DNA from: Gaiellasilicea sp963794385
GTDB lineage: Bacteria > Actinomycetota > Thermoleophilia > Gaiellales > Gaiellaceae
Assembly (NCBI GenBank): GCA_963794385.1
Contig: CAWCDT010000014.1
Location: 14,471 to 78,470 of the forward strand
DNA length: 64,000 nucleotides
Direction of reading: 5' to 3'
The translations under genes were made by a program, and so were the position numbers. Under the pieces are notes generated by a model. That model was given only the letters and a program-made list of their open reading frames with translations. It had not been told where the DNA came from and searched no databases. Positions 54,194-61,945 of the stretch are shown piece after piece. Position 1 is the first letter of the stretch. The number at the start of each line of letters is the position of its first letter.

Positions 54194-55210
54194 GTGCGGG
54201 ACATCCTGCCCACGCTCGCCCGCTGGCACGCCGACGGTCGCCGCGTGGCGATCGCCACGGTCGTGGAACGCCGCGGCTCGGCACCGCGCGACCCGGGCGC
54301 TTCGCTCGCGCTGAACGATCTCGGCGAGATCGCCGGCTCGGTCACCGGCGGCTGCGTCGAGCCCTCCGTGATCCGGGAGGCGCAGGAGGTCCTCGACGGC
54401 GGCCCGGCACGGCTGCGCGAGTACGGGATCGCCGACGACGACGCCGTCGAGGTCGGCCTCTCCTGCGGCGGCACGGTCGGGATCCTGATCGCTGCCCTCG
54501 ACACGTCGCTCGTGCCTGCGCTCAACGACGCCGTGCGGGAGGACCGGCCCGCAGCGCTGACGATGACCGCGAGCGGCGACGCGGCGGGCGCACAACGGCT
54601 CCACGACGGCGCCGACGGCCCGGTTGCGCGGCTGCTGGCGCGCGGCGAGAGCGCACTCGCCGATCTCGACGGCACGCCGGTCTTCGTGCACGCTCTCGCG
54701 CCGCGACCGGCCCTCTATATCTTCGGCGCGATCGACCACGCCGCCGCGCTGGCGCGCGTCGGCAAGCTGCTCGGTTATCGCGTCACGGTCTGTGACGCAC
54801 GGGCTCGCTTCGTCACGCCGGAGCGCTTTCCGGAGGCCGACGAGCTCGTCGTGGAGTGGCCCGACCAGTTCTTGCGCAGCGCGCCCGTCGACGAGACGAC
54901 GGCGATCTGCGTGCTCACCCACGACGAGAAGTTCGACGTCCCAGCGCTGATCGCCGCGCTCGAGACGCCGGCTGCCTACATCGGCGCGATGGGAAGCAAG
55001 GTCACGACCGCCGACCGCGAGGAGCGCCTCCGCGCGGAGGGTGTCGGCGACGCCGGCATCGCGCGGATCCACGCCCCGATCGGGCTCGCGATCGGCGCGC
55101 GATCGCCCGAGGAGGTCGCGGTCGCGATCGGCGCCGAGATCGTCGAGGCCACCGCCGCGGCTCGGAGCCGGGCGGCGGCGGAGTCGGGCGTCGTCAGCGT
55201 CCTCGCCTGA
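54194..55210 (+). CDS. XdhC/CoxI family molybdenum-cofactor chaperone
   Basis: 338 residues from GTG 54194. XdhC binds molybdenum cofactor, promotes its sulfuration and delivers it to xanthine-oxidase-family enzymes. XdhC_CoxI domain: GSAPRDPGASLALNDLGEIA, GSVTGGCVEPSVI with the conserved Cys, and SCGGTVGILI. The C-terminal Rossmann-like XdhC_C domain has LYIFGAIDHAAALARVGKLL and AYIGAMGSKVTTADREERLR, then IHAPIGLAIGARSPEEVAVA. In this window a molybdopterin hydroxylase pair (58190-60954) and moaA lie close by, giving a plausible client. Confidence 0.93.
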   Translation: MRDILPTLARWHADGRRVAIATVVERRGSAPRDPGASLALNDLGEIAGSVTGGCVEPSVIREAQEVLDGGPARLREYGIADDDAVEVGLSCGGTVGILIAALDTSLVPALNDAVREDRPAALTMTASGDAAGAQRLHDGADGPVARLLARGESALADLDGTPVFVHALAPRPALYIFGAIDHAAALARVGKLLGYRVTVCDARARFVTPERFPEADELVVEWPDQFLRSAPVDETTAICVLTHDEKFDVPALIAALETPAAYIGAMGSKVTTADREERLRAEGVGDAGIARIHAPIGLAIGARSPEEVAVAIGAEIVEATAAARSRAAAESGVVSVLA

Positions 55211-55221
55211 GCCCTGGACAG

Positions 55222-55247
55222 CGAGGGCGCCGTCGCCGGCGCCCTCG
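55222..55247. terminator. Terminator-like stem between xdhC and the cupredoxin gene
   Basis: CGAGGGCGCC (55222-55231), loop GTCGCC, GGCGCCCTCG (55238-55247): perfect 10-bp arms in the 60-base gap between convergent genes. No U-run. Confidence 0.6.
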
Positions 55248-55270
55248 GAAACACGGACGACCCGGGCCGC

Positions 55271-55645
55271 CTACTTGACGGTCAGAATCCCCCTCATCCC
55301 ACCGGCAGCATGGCCGGGGAGCGTGCACATGTAGGCGAACCTGCCGGCCTTCCTGAAGGTGACCCTCAACGTCGCCGTCTTGCCGGCCGCGAGCGAGGCC
55401 GTCTTCTTGCCGGAGATTCTGAAGTCGTGGTTGACCGTGCCCCTGTTCGTGACCTTGAACGTCGTCAGGCCCTTGGCGACCGTCCGCTTCGAGAGCGTGA
55501 ACCTGAACTCGGTCGGTTTGCCGGCCGCGACGGTGACTGTCGTCGCCGTCTGCCGGGCGGAGCCGCCGAAGGCCGAGACCGCGACGACGAGCGCCGCCAG
55601 GGCGGCCACGACGACGAGCAACGACCCCATCCGCAACGTGCGCAA
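55271..55645 (-). CDS. Secreted cupredoxin (plastocyanin-like copper protein)
   Basis: 124 residues from ATG 55645. A signal peptide (MGSLLVVVAALAALVVAVSA) is followed by a beta-rich domain. The type-1 copper ligands are in place: His in RGTVNHDFRISG, then Cys and His in AGRFAYMCTLPGHAAGGMRG, with a Met near the end as the axial ligand. Such proteins shuttle electrons outside the membrane or handle copper. It is divergent from the XRE-cupin gene, and a perfect 18-bp palindrome lies between them, so it may be co-regulated. Confidence 0.9.
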   Translation of the reverse strand: MRTLRMGSLLVVVAALAALVVAVSAFGGSARQTATTVTVAAGKPTEFRFTLSKRTVAKGLTTFKVTNRGTVNHDFRISGKKTASLAAGKTATLRVTFRKAGRFAYMCTLPGHAAGGMRGILTVK

Positions 55646-55703
55646 AGAAACCCCCTCGTGTCAGCGAACCGATTGCTGCGTTCACCGAGAATAGACGAAC
55701 AGA

Positions 55704-55721
55704 TGTCCAACATGTTGGACA
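55704..55721. promoter_or_regulatory. 18-bp perfect palindrome, probable operator of the XRE-cupin gene
   Basis: TGTCCAACA joined directly to TGTTGGACA. It lies between the divergent cupredoxin gene (start 55645) and the XRE-cupin gene (start 55757). Its right arm contains TTGGAC (55715-55720), 17 bases upstream of a CACAAT hexamer (55738-55743), so a bound repressor would cover a plausible -35 element. The nearby XRE regulator is the obvious candidate ligand. Confidence 0.65.
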
Positions 55722-55756
55722 AGACCGCGGCGCAAGACACAATAAGGTCCGTCGAA

Positions 55757-56323
55757 ATGACTTCCTCGCACGATCCAGCGCTCGGGGCCGCGCTGCGACA
55801 GGCGCGGAACGCACGCGGTCTCTCCCTCGCGCAGGTCGCCGACGCGACGTCGATCTCGCGCTCGCTCCTCTCGCTGATCGAGACGGGCCGGAGCGACATC
55901 ACAATCGGCCGGCTGGGCCGCCTGGCCCAGCTCTACGACCTCCGCCTCGCAGACCTCGTTCCCGAGCCGCGGCACCCGGATCCCGTCGTCGTGCGCGCCG
56001 ACGACCGCCCGCTGATGCATTACGACTCCGAGGAGATCGACGTCGAGGTGCTCGTCCCCGAGGGCCCGCACGCGCTCCAGGCGCTGCTGGCGACGTACGC
56101 TCCGAACGCGCACATGGAGGACTTCGTCGTGCAGCCGAACGAGCAGTTCGTCTACCTACTCGAGGGGCGCATCCGCACCGAGTTCGCGGACGGGCGCGCA
56201 ATCGAGCTCGGGCCCGGTGACAGCGCCACGTTCATCTCAGGCGAGGGCGGTCACCGCCACACGAACCTCGTCGACACCGTCTCGCGGATGGTGATCGTGA
56301 TCCGCCGCACGCACGCTCGCTGA
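55757..56323 (+). CDS. XRE-family regulator with C-terminal cupin domain
   Basis: 188 residues from ATG 55757. In-frame ATGs further upstream (55703, 55712) fall within the palindrome and lack a ribosome site. HTH (~10-65): LGAALRQARNARGLSLAQVA, then SISRSLLSLIETGRSDITIG and RLGRLAQLYDLRLADLV. The cupin (~110-185) has the motif HMEDFVVQPNEQFVYLLEGR and LGPGDSATFISGEGGHRHTN with its ligand residues. Such proteins sense a small ligand in the cupin and control neighbouring operons. Ligand not known. It lies between the cupredoxin gene and moaA. Confidence 0.93.
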   Translation: MTSSHDPALGAALRQARNARGLSLAQVADATSISRSLLSLIETGRSDITIGRLGRLAQLYDLRLADLVPEPRHPDPVVVRADDRPLMHYDSEEIDVEVLVPEGPHALQALLATYAPNAHMEDFVVQPNEQFVYLLEGRIRTEFADGRAIELGPGDSATFISGEGGHRHTNLVDTVSRMVIVIRRTHAR

Positions 56324-56342
56324 TCTAGTTTGACGGAATCGT

Positions 56343-56386
56343 TTGATCGGCCGTGGAAGTTAGCGAGTGCGGTGATTGCCGATCAA
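56343..56386. promoter_or_regulatory. Inverted repeat upstream of moaA
   Basis: TTGATCGGC at 56343-56351 and GCCGATCAA at 56378-56386 are perfect 9-bp arms 26 bases apart, in the 86 bases between the XRE-cupin stop and the moaA ATG (56410). A two-site operator or a leader stem-loop would both fit. It does not show the conserved cores of known molybdenum-cofactor riboswitches that I can recognise. Confidence 0.35.
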
Positions 56387-56409
56387 TCATCTCGCGGCAC
56401 GCTACGCTC

Positions 56410-57411
56410 ATGTCCATGACGCTGGACCGTCTCGGCCGCCCGCTCCGCGACCTGCGCATCTCGGTCACGGACCGCTGCAACTTCCGCTGCGTCTACTGCA
56501 TGCCGAAGGAAGCCTTCGGCAGCGACTACCGCTTCATGGACCGGAAAGAGCTGCTGACCTTCGAGGAGATCGAGCGCGTCGCCCGCGTCTTCGTCGGGCT
56601 CGGAGTGAACAAGCTGCGGCTGACAGGGGGCGAGCCGCTGGTGCGCAAGGACGTGGAGCACCTGATCGCACTGCTCGCGCCGCTCGGAGCCGAGCTGACG
56701 CTGACGACGAACGCGTCGCTGCTCGCGGCGAAGGCGGAGGCCCTCGCGGCCGCGGGTCTCGACCGGATCACGGTCAGCCTCGACTCGCTCGACGACGAGA
56801 CCTTCCGCGTCATGAACGACGTCGACTTCCCGGTCGCCAAGGTGCTCGAGGGCATCGACGCCGCCGCGGCCGCGGGCTTGCCGGTGAAGGTGAACGCGGT
56901 CGTCAAACGCGGTCTCAACGAGCACGCGATCCTTGACCTCGCCCGCTACTTCCGCGGCACGGGCCACACGCTCCGCTTCATCGAGTACATGGACGTCGGC
57001 GCCACAAACGGCTGGCGGCTCGACGACGTCGTGCCGGCGGCCGAGATCATCGAGCGGATCGACGCCGAGCTCCCGGTCGAGCCGCTCGAGCCGCGCTACC
57101 GCGGCGAGGTCGCAAAGCGCTGGCGCTACCGCGACGGCAGCGGCGAGCTCGGCGTGATCGCCTCGGTCACCCAGCCCTTCTGCGGCGACTGCACCCGCGC
57201 CCGCATCTCCGCCGAGGGGCGCCTCTACACCTGTCTCTTCGCCGTGCGCGGCCACGACCTCCGCGCGCTCGTGCGCGGGGGAGCCTCGGAGGAGGACGTC
57301 CGGGACGCGATCACTGCGATCTGGGGCAAGCGCACCGACCGCTACTCGGAGCGCCGCTCCGAGGCGACGGTCGGCCTGCCCAAGGTCGAGATGAGCTACA
57401 TCGGTGGCTAG
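56410..57411 (+). CDS. moaA: GTP 3',8-cyclase MoaA
   Basis: 333 residues from ATG 56410 (ATG 56416 is also possible). MoaA, a radical SAM enzyme, converts GTP to 3',8-cyclo-GTP, the first committed step of molybdenum-cofactor synthesis. N-terminal 4Fe-4S motif: VTDRCNFRCVYCMPKEA, with CxxxCxxC. KLRLTGGEPLVRKDVEHLIA follows. The C-terminal second cluster has TQPFCGDCTRARISAEGRLY and YTCLFAVRGHDL. The typical terminal double glycine is present as YIGG. It is followed by an overlapping hypothetical gene. Confidence 0.96.
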   Translation: MSMTLDRLGRPLRDLRISVTDRCNFRCVYCMPKEAFGSDYRFMDRKELLTFEEIERVARVFVGLGVNKLRLTGGEPLVRKDVEHLIALLAPLGAELTLTTNASLLAAKAEALAAAGLDRITVSLDSLDDETFRVMNDVDFPVAKVLEGIDAAAAAGLPVKVNAVVKRGLNEHAILDLARYFRGTGHTLRFIEYMDVGATNGWRLDDVVPAAEIIERIDAELPVEPLEPRYRGEVAKRWRYRDGSGELGVIASVTQPFCGDCTRARISAEGRLYTCLFAVRGHDLRALVRGGASEEDVRDAITAIWGKRTDRYSERRSEATVGLPKVEMSYIGG

Positions 57412-58144
57412 TTCGAGTTCTTCGCACGGGCTCGAGCCACTCTCCCCCTTCACCCACGTCGACCTGCTCGAGCGCGCCGACGCGATCGAGGTCGAGGTGC
57501 CGCGGGGCGAGCCGCGCCAGCTGCTCGCCGGCGTCGCGGATGCCCTCGCCGCCCGCGAGCCTCCGGACGCGCTGCGCGAGAAGCTCGCTGCGGCCGCCGA
57601 GGCGGTCTGGCCCGACGACGCAGGCGGCGAGGCCGAGGCGGACGAGCAGCTCCCGCTCGCGCTCGCCTACCGCCTCTCGCTTCCCTACCTCGCGCGGCAC
57701 CCCTCGGTGAAGGGGCAGCTTGCGAACGTCGAGCCGCTGCTCGAGCTCCTGACCGAGGAGGAGCTCGAGGAGCGCGGCCCCGCCCTGGCGCGCGCCGCCG
57801 TGCCCGCCCTCGCCGTCGACGTCGACCTGCTGAAAGACGAGGGGTACCGCTACGTCGCCACGTACCCACCGGAGGGCTCCGAGGGCGTCGACGTCGTCGG
57901 CAAGGCCTCGGCCTGGCTGACGAGGCGCATGACCGTCGACGGCGACGACACCCGCCTCGCAATGCGCCGCTTCCTCGCGATCGTCGCTGAGGAGATCGAG
58001 GTCGAGCTTCCGATCGCGTCGGCGACGCTCGACCGGATCCTCGCCGAGCCGATGCCGGCCCACCCGCCGACGGACAGGCCGTTCCTCTCGCTCGCCCGCG
58101 GCCTCGTCGAGGAGGCTGTCTCCGAGCGCGGCTTCCCCTGGTAG
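57404..58144 (+). CDS. Hypothetical protein overlapping moaA
   Basis: 246 residues from GTG 57404, overlapping the last 8 bases of moaA, so probably co-translated. Soluble, no signal peptide; alternating charged and hydrophobic segments such as HVDLLERADAIEVEVPRGE, LREKLAAAAEAVWPDD, YRLSLPYLARHPSVKGQLAN and LAIVAEEIEVELPIASATLD. No recognised domain. Its tight coupling to moaA suggests a cofactor-related role, but nothing in the protein supports a specific reaction. The opposite strand is open too, but with Arg-rich shadow composition. Confidence 0.72.
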   Translation: MASSSSSHGLEPLSPFTHVDLLERADAIEVEVPRGEPRQLLAGVADALAAREPPDALREKLAAAAEAVWPDDAGGEAEADEQLPLALAYRLSLPYLARHPSVKGQLANVEPLLELLTEEELEERGPALARAAVPALAVDVDLLKDEGYRYVATYPPEGSEGVDVVGKASAWLTRRMTVDGDDTRLAMRRFLAIVAEEIEVELPIASATLDRILAEPMPAHPPTDRPFLSLARGLVEEAVSERGFPW

Positions 58145-58150
58145 ACGGAG

Positions 58151-58183
58151 GTCGAGGGGCGGCCGCTCGGACCGCCCCTCGAC
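58151..58183. terminator. Bidirectional terminator-like stem
   Basis: GTCGAGGGGCGG (58151-58162) and CCGCCCCTCGAC (58172-58183) are perfect 12-bp arms with a 9-base loop, in the 45 bases between convergent genes ending at 58144 and 58190. Confidence 0.7.
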
Positions 58184-58189
58184 GCGTGC

Positions 58190-60475
58190 CTAGAGCTCCG
58201 CGAGGGCCGCCTTCACGCGGGCGGGCGTGAGGGGGAGACGGCGGATGCGGGCGCCCGTGGCATCGAAGACCGCGTTTGCGACGGCCGCTGGAATCGCGGT
58301 CATAGCGTTCTCACCCGAGCCGGTGGGCGACTCGTTCGGGCGATTGATCAGCGCGATCTTGATCTCAGGAAGCTCGGTGAACCGGAGCACCTGATAGCTG
58401 TCCCAGTCTCGGCTCTTGGAGGTCTTCGGGTCGAGCACGACCTCCTCCTTGAGCGCGCGGGAGACGCCGTGAACGACGTTCCCCTCGATCTGGGCCTTGA
58501 TTCCGCGGGGGTTGATGATGATCCCCACGTCGTGCGAGACGACGACGCGCGTCACCCGCACCTTGCCGGTCTTCTTGTTCACCTCGCACTCGCACACCGT
58601 GGCGGCGTAGCCGTCGATTCCCTCGTACTGCATCGCGGCGAAACCGCGTCCGGTGGCGATGTCACCCTTCGACGCCGGCTTGGGCGAGTTGCGCAGCTCC
58701 CAGCCGGCGGCCTTGGCAGCGACCTCGATCGCGTGGCGGAGCCGCGCGTCGCCGACGTAGCGGAGCCGGAAGGTGACCGGATCGGCTCCCGCCGCCACTG
58801 CGAGCTCGTCGATGAAGCTCTCGTTGGCGAACGAGTTCTGGATCCGCGCCGGCGAGCGAAGCGGGCCGGTGAAGAACCAGGAGTCGACCGTCCTCGCAAG
58901 CACGCGGGCGTTCGGGACGAGACCCTCCTCGTCCTTCAGGTAGCTCGCCTCCGTGTTCGAGGTGTCCGCCCCGAGCGGTGGGAACGTGGGTGCCTGTGCC
59001 CGACGCGGCGCGAGCGTGAGGCCGATCAGGGCGCCGGTCGGGAGGTTCGCCGCCCCGACGTTGCCGGGCCGGCCGCCGCGGGACGCCTGCAGGCTGTCGA
59101 AGTCCCAGGCGATCAGGTTGCCGTCCTTGTCGAGGCCGCCCCGCACCTTCATGATCATCGGCGTGCCGTAGTGCTCCCAGATGTGCTCGTCGGCGCGCAT
59201 CCACTGGACGCGGACCGGCGCACCCACGGCCTTCGAGAGCAGCGCGGCGTCGATCGAGGCGGTGTCGGCTCCGTTCAGGCCGTAGCAGCCCGAGCCTTCC
59301 TTGTAGATCACGTGCACCTGCTGGTCGCGGAAGCCGAGCACCCTCGCCACGGCGGTGCGGAGCGGATAGACGCCCTGCGTCGGCGACCAGACGGTGGCCT
59401 CGTCGGCCTTCACGTCGGCGACCGCACACGAGGGGCCCATCGAGCCGTGCAGTTGGTACGGGTAGTAGTAGGTGGCCTGGATGACCTTGTCCGCGGAAGC
59501 CAGCGCCTTGTCGACGTCGCCGTCGTTCGCGAGCAGACGCGCCTGGGCGGGTAGCTTCTCCATCTGCCCATAGAGCGCGTCGTAGTTGGACGGCACGCCG
59601 CCCGGGTCCTTCCAGGTCACCTTCAGGTTCTCGGCGGCCCGGATCGCGCCGATCTCGGAGCGCGCGACGACGCCGACGAAGTCCTTCTGGACAACGACCT
59701 TGACCAGGTCGGGGACCCGCTTCTTCATGCCGTCGACGCTGACGAGCGTGGCGTTGATGCCCGGCGGGCGTACCACCCGTCCGTGCAGCATCCCCGGCAC
59801 CTTGAGGTTCTGGATGTACTCCTGCTGGCTGCGGACCTTCGCCGGGACGTCGACGTGATTCACCGAGCGTCCAACGATCTTCAGCTCCGACGGCTTCTTC
59901 AGCGGCGCCCGGTTCGTCACCCGGAGGTTGAACTTCTGCCCGCCGATCAGCTCGCCGTACGTCAACTTCTTCGACGCGTCGCTCGAGCTGACGACCGCGC
60001 CGTCGCGGGTCACGAGCGTGCTCGCCGGCACGCCGAGCTTCTGTGCGGCCATGTCGACCAGCGCCTTGCGAGCCTCGGCACAGGCTCCGCGCAGGCCGTT
60101 GAGGGCGAAGTTCGACTTGATCGACTGGCTCCCGGCGGTCGTGCCCTGGTCGGGCGTGAGCCAGGTGTCGGACTGGATCAGGTCGATCTTGTCGAGCGCG
60201 ACGTCGAGCTCGTCGGCGGCGATCTGCATCTGCGCCGTCTTCAGGCCGGTGCCGAGCTCGACCTTGCCTGTGTGGATGGTGATGCGGCCGTTCTGCCCGA
60301 CCACGACCCACGAGTCGATCTGGGTGGCGTCGATCAGCGCCGGGCCGATCGCGCCGGTCGCGCTTTTCGCGCGCGTCGCTCCGAGCGAGAGCGGCACGCT
60401 GAACGCGACGATGAGCGCACCGCCGCCCTTGAGGAAGTCGCGGCGGGAATGGGGTGTCTCGATCAGGTTCGTCAT
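58190..60475 (-). CDS. Molybdopterin-dependent hydroxylase large subunit (xanthine oxidase family, IorB-like)
   Basis: 761 residues from ATG 60475. An N-terminal twin-arginine signal reads HSRRDFLKGGGALIVAFS, so the enzyme is probably exported folded, with its partner. Domains of the family: GQNGRITIHTGKVELGTGLK, AADELDVALDKIDLIQSDTW, TTAGSQSIKSNFA, YKEGSGCYGLNGADTASIDA, and the C-terminal GSGENAMTAIPAAVANAVFD with the catalytic Glu. Substrates in the family are N-heterocycles, aldehydes or CO; the TAT signal and single small partner resemble the isoquinoline oxidoreductase type. The 2Fe-2S subunit gene lies 8 bases upstream. A 1220-codon uninterrupted frame covers it, but only this part is real. 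Confidence 0.9.
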   Translation of the reverse strand: MTNLIETPHSRRDFLKGGGALIVAFSVPLSLGATRAKSATGAIGPALIDATQIDSWVVVGQNGRITIHTGKVELGTGLKTAQMQIAADELDVALDKIDLIQSDTWLTPDQGTTAGSQSIKSNFALNGLRGACAEARKALVDMAAQKLGVPASTLVTRDGAVVSSSDASKKLTYGELIGGQKFNLRVTNRAPLKKPSELKIVGRSVNHVDVPAKVRSQQEYIQNLKVPGMLHGRVVRPPGINATLVSVDGMKKRVPDLVKVVVQKDFVGVVARSEIGAIRAAENLKVTWKDPGGVPSNYDALYGQMEKLPAQARLLANDGDVDKALASADKVIQATYYYPYQLHGSMGPSCAVADVKADEATVWSPTQGVYPLRTAVARVLGFRDQQVHVIYKEGSGCYGLNGADTASIDAALLSKAVGAPVRVQWMRADEHIWEHYGTPMIMKVRGGLDKDGNLIAWDFDSLQASRGGRPGNVGAANLPTGALIGLTLAPRRAQAPTFPPLGADTSNTEASYLKDEEGLVPNARVLARTVDSWFFTGPLRSPARIQNSFANESFIDELAVAAGADPVTFRLRYVGDARLRHAIEVAAKAAGWELRNSPKPASKGDIATGRGFAAMQYEGIDGYAATVCECEVNKKTGKVRVTRVVVSHDVGIIINPRGIKAQIEGNVVHGVSRALKEEVVLDPKTSKSRDWDSYQVLRFTELPEIKIALINRPNESPTGSGENAMTAIPAAVANAVFDATGARIRRLPLTPARVKAALAEL

Positions 60476-60483
60476 CGCTCCCC

Positions 60484-60954
60484 CTATGCCGCCGTCGCCT
60501 GTGAGGCGCGCTTGACAGCCTGGACGATGCGGTAGTGCGTCCCGCAGCGGCAGATGTTGCCGTTGAGGGCCTGCTTGATCTGCGCCTCGGTGGGACGCGG
60601 GTTGCGCTTCAGGAAGACGATCGACTGCATCACCATGCCGTTGATGCAGTAGCCGCACTGGGCGGCCTCTTCGGCGATGAATGCCTCGAGGACCGGGTGC
60701 GGATTCTTCGCCGTCCCGAGCCCCTCGAGTGTCGTCACCTTCTTCCCGGCGACCGAGGACACGGGGACGATGCACGAGCGAACGGCCTGGCCGTCGATGT
60801 GCACCGTGCACGCTCCGCACTGCGAGAGGCCGCAGCCGAAGCGGGGGCCCTGCAGGTCGAGCTCGTTGCGCAGGACGTAGAGAAGCGGTGTGTCCGGCGC
60901 CGACTGGACGGTGTGGCGTTTGCCGTTCACCGTCAGCTTCACCGTCGTTGCCAT
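60484..60954 (-). CDS. 2Fe-2S subunit of the molybdenum hydroxylase (IorA-like)
   Basis: 156 residues from ATG 60954. Two iron-sulfur clusters are recognisable: the plant-type ferredoxin motif FGCGLSQCGACTVHIDGQAV with its later Cys in RSCIVPVSS, and the C-terminal helical domain AAQCGYCINGMVMQSIVFLK with NGNICRCGTHYRIVQAVKRA. It passes electrons from the molybdenum site to an acceptor. No FAD-subunit gene is present, as in two-subunit enzymes whose acceptor may be a cytochrome or cupredoxin; a cupredoxin is encoded at 55271. The gene lies 8 bases before the large-subunit gene. Confidence 0.93.
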   Translation of the reverse strand: MATTVKLTVNGKRHTVQSAPDTPLLYVLRNELDLQGPRFGCGLSQCGACTVHIDGQAVRSCIVPVSSVAGKKVTTLEGLGTAKNPHPVLEAFIAEEAAQCGYCINGMVMQSIVFLKRNPRPTEAQIKQALNGNICRCGTHYRIVQAVKRASQATAA

Positions 60955-61117
60955 AGAGCCTCCTGACGGATACGTGATGGCGTCGCCGAGACGCGCCGAC
61001 TGCGGCGGGCGGCGCTTTGACTGAGAGTACGCCTCCAACCAGCTGGACGCAAGTTCCTTGTCCCGGGACGGCCCGCGCGACGGGGCCGCCCACCCGGCCG
61101 GATAGAATCGACCCCTC
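60955..61117. promoter_or_regulatory. Divergent promoter region between the hydroxylase and PAP2-like genes
   Basis: About 160 bases with no gene. No strong inverted repeat or consensus hexamers were found; the region should hold promoters for both directions. Confidence 0.4.
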
Positions 61118-61945
61118 ATGACCGCATTCGTCGCAGCGGCCGACCGCCGCCTTCCGCGCGGCTGGGCCCACCTCGCGCTGCAGCTCGCGTTCTGGCTCGG
61201 GTTCTACGTCGCCTATCAGGCGGCACGCGGGCTCGCCGATCGCGGCGGCGTCGCGACGGCGTTCGCCAACGGCGAGTGGATCATCGACGTCCAACGCCGC
61301 CTCCACTCGATGTTCGAGCTCACGCTGCAGACGGCGGTCGAGAGCTCCGGCTTCCTGATCCAGGCGACGTCGGTGACCTACTGGCTCTCCCAGTTCGCGG
61401 TCGTGGGGATCGCGCTCGTCTGGGTGTACTTCAAAGCCCATGAGCGCTTCTACGCGTTCCGGAACACGCTCATCATCGGGAACCTGATCGGGCTCGTGGG
61501 CTACGTGCTCGTGCCCACCGCGCCGCCGCGGATGTTCCCCGAGGCCGGGTTCGTCGACACGCTCGCAGCGCACTCGACCGTCAACCACTCCTCGACGTTC
61601 GTCGCCTTCTCGTCGAATCCGTACGCGGCGATGCCGAGCCTGCATGCACTCGACGCGCTGATCGTCAGCGTCGTGATGGCGACGGTCGTGCGGCGCTGGT
61701 GGGCGAAAGCGCTCTGGCTCGCGTGGGCGCCCTGGGTCTGGTTCGCCGTGATGGCGACCGGCAACCACTTCTGGCTCGACATCGCCGCGGGCATCCTCGT
61801 GGCCGCGGTCGCCGGAGCAATCGTCTATCGCCCCTGGCGCTGCCTCACGCACGCGCCAAGCATGAGCCTGAAGGAGGCGTACACCGCCGGGAGCGCGCGG
61901 GATGGCCGTCGCGCTCGATCACCGGGCTCGCCCGGACGCGCGTGA
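61118..61945 (+). CDS. PAP2-superfamily membrane protein (AUR1/IPC-synthase-like)
   Basis: 275 residues from ATG 61118. Six predicted helices: LALQLAFWLGFYVAYQA, TYWLSQFAVVGIALVWVYF, LIIGNLIGLVGYVLVP, and others. The phosphatase/transferase signature is complete in its second and third parts: SSNPYAAMPSLHALDALIVS, with PSLHA, and ATGNHFWLDIAAGILVAAVA, with the conserved His and Asp. AUR1-type members transfer a phosphoinositol or phosphate head group in the membrane. Its stop overlaps the GTG of the CDP-alcohol phosphotransferase (GTGA). The last ~28 residues look like the start of that next protein, so a frameshift near 61905 is possible. Linkage with inositol-phosphate synthase favours an inositol-lipid role. 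Confidence 0.82.
   Translation: MTAFVAAADRRLPRGWAHLALQLAFWLGFYVAYQAARGLADRGGVATAFANGEWIIDVQRRLHSMFELTLQTAVESSGFLIQATSVTYWLSQFAVVGIALVWVYFKAHERFYAFRNTLIIGNLIGLVGYVLVPTAPPRMFPEAGFVDTLAAHSTVNHSSTFVAFSSNPYAAMPSLHALDALIVSVVMATVVRRWWAKALWLAWAPWVWFAVMATGNHFWLDIAAGILVAAVAGAIVYRPWRCLTHAPSMSLKEAYTAGSARDGRRARSPGSPGRA

Noticed and set aside
56324..56409. Molybdenum-cofactor riboswitch upstream of moaA
   Set aside because: The 86-base interval is too short and only one long-spaced inverted repeat is visible; no conserved riboswitch core could be recognised.
60476..61852. 1220-codon frame covering the hydroxylase large subunit and beyond
   Set aside because: Only the part from ATG 60475 matches the family; the remainder overlaps the 2Fe-2S subunit and PAP2 genes as shadow.
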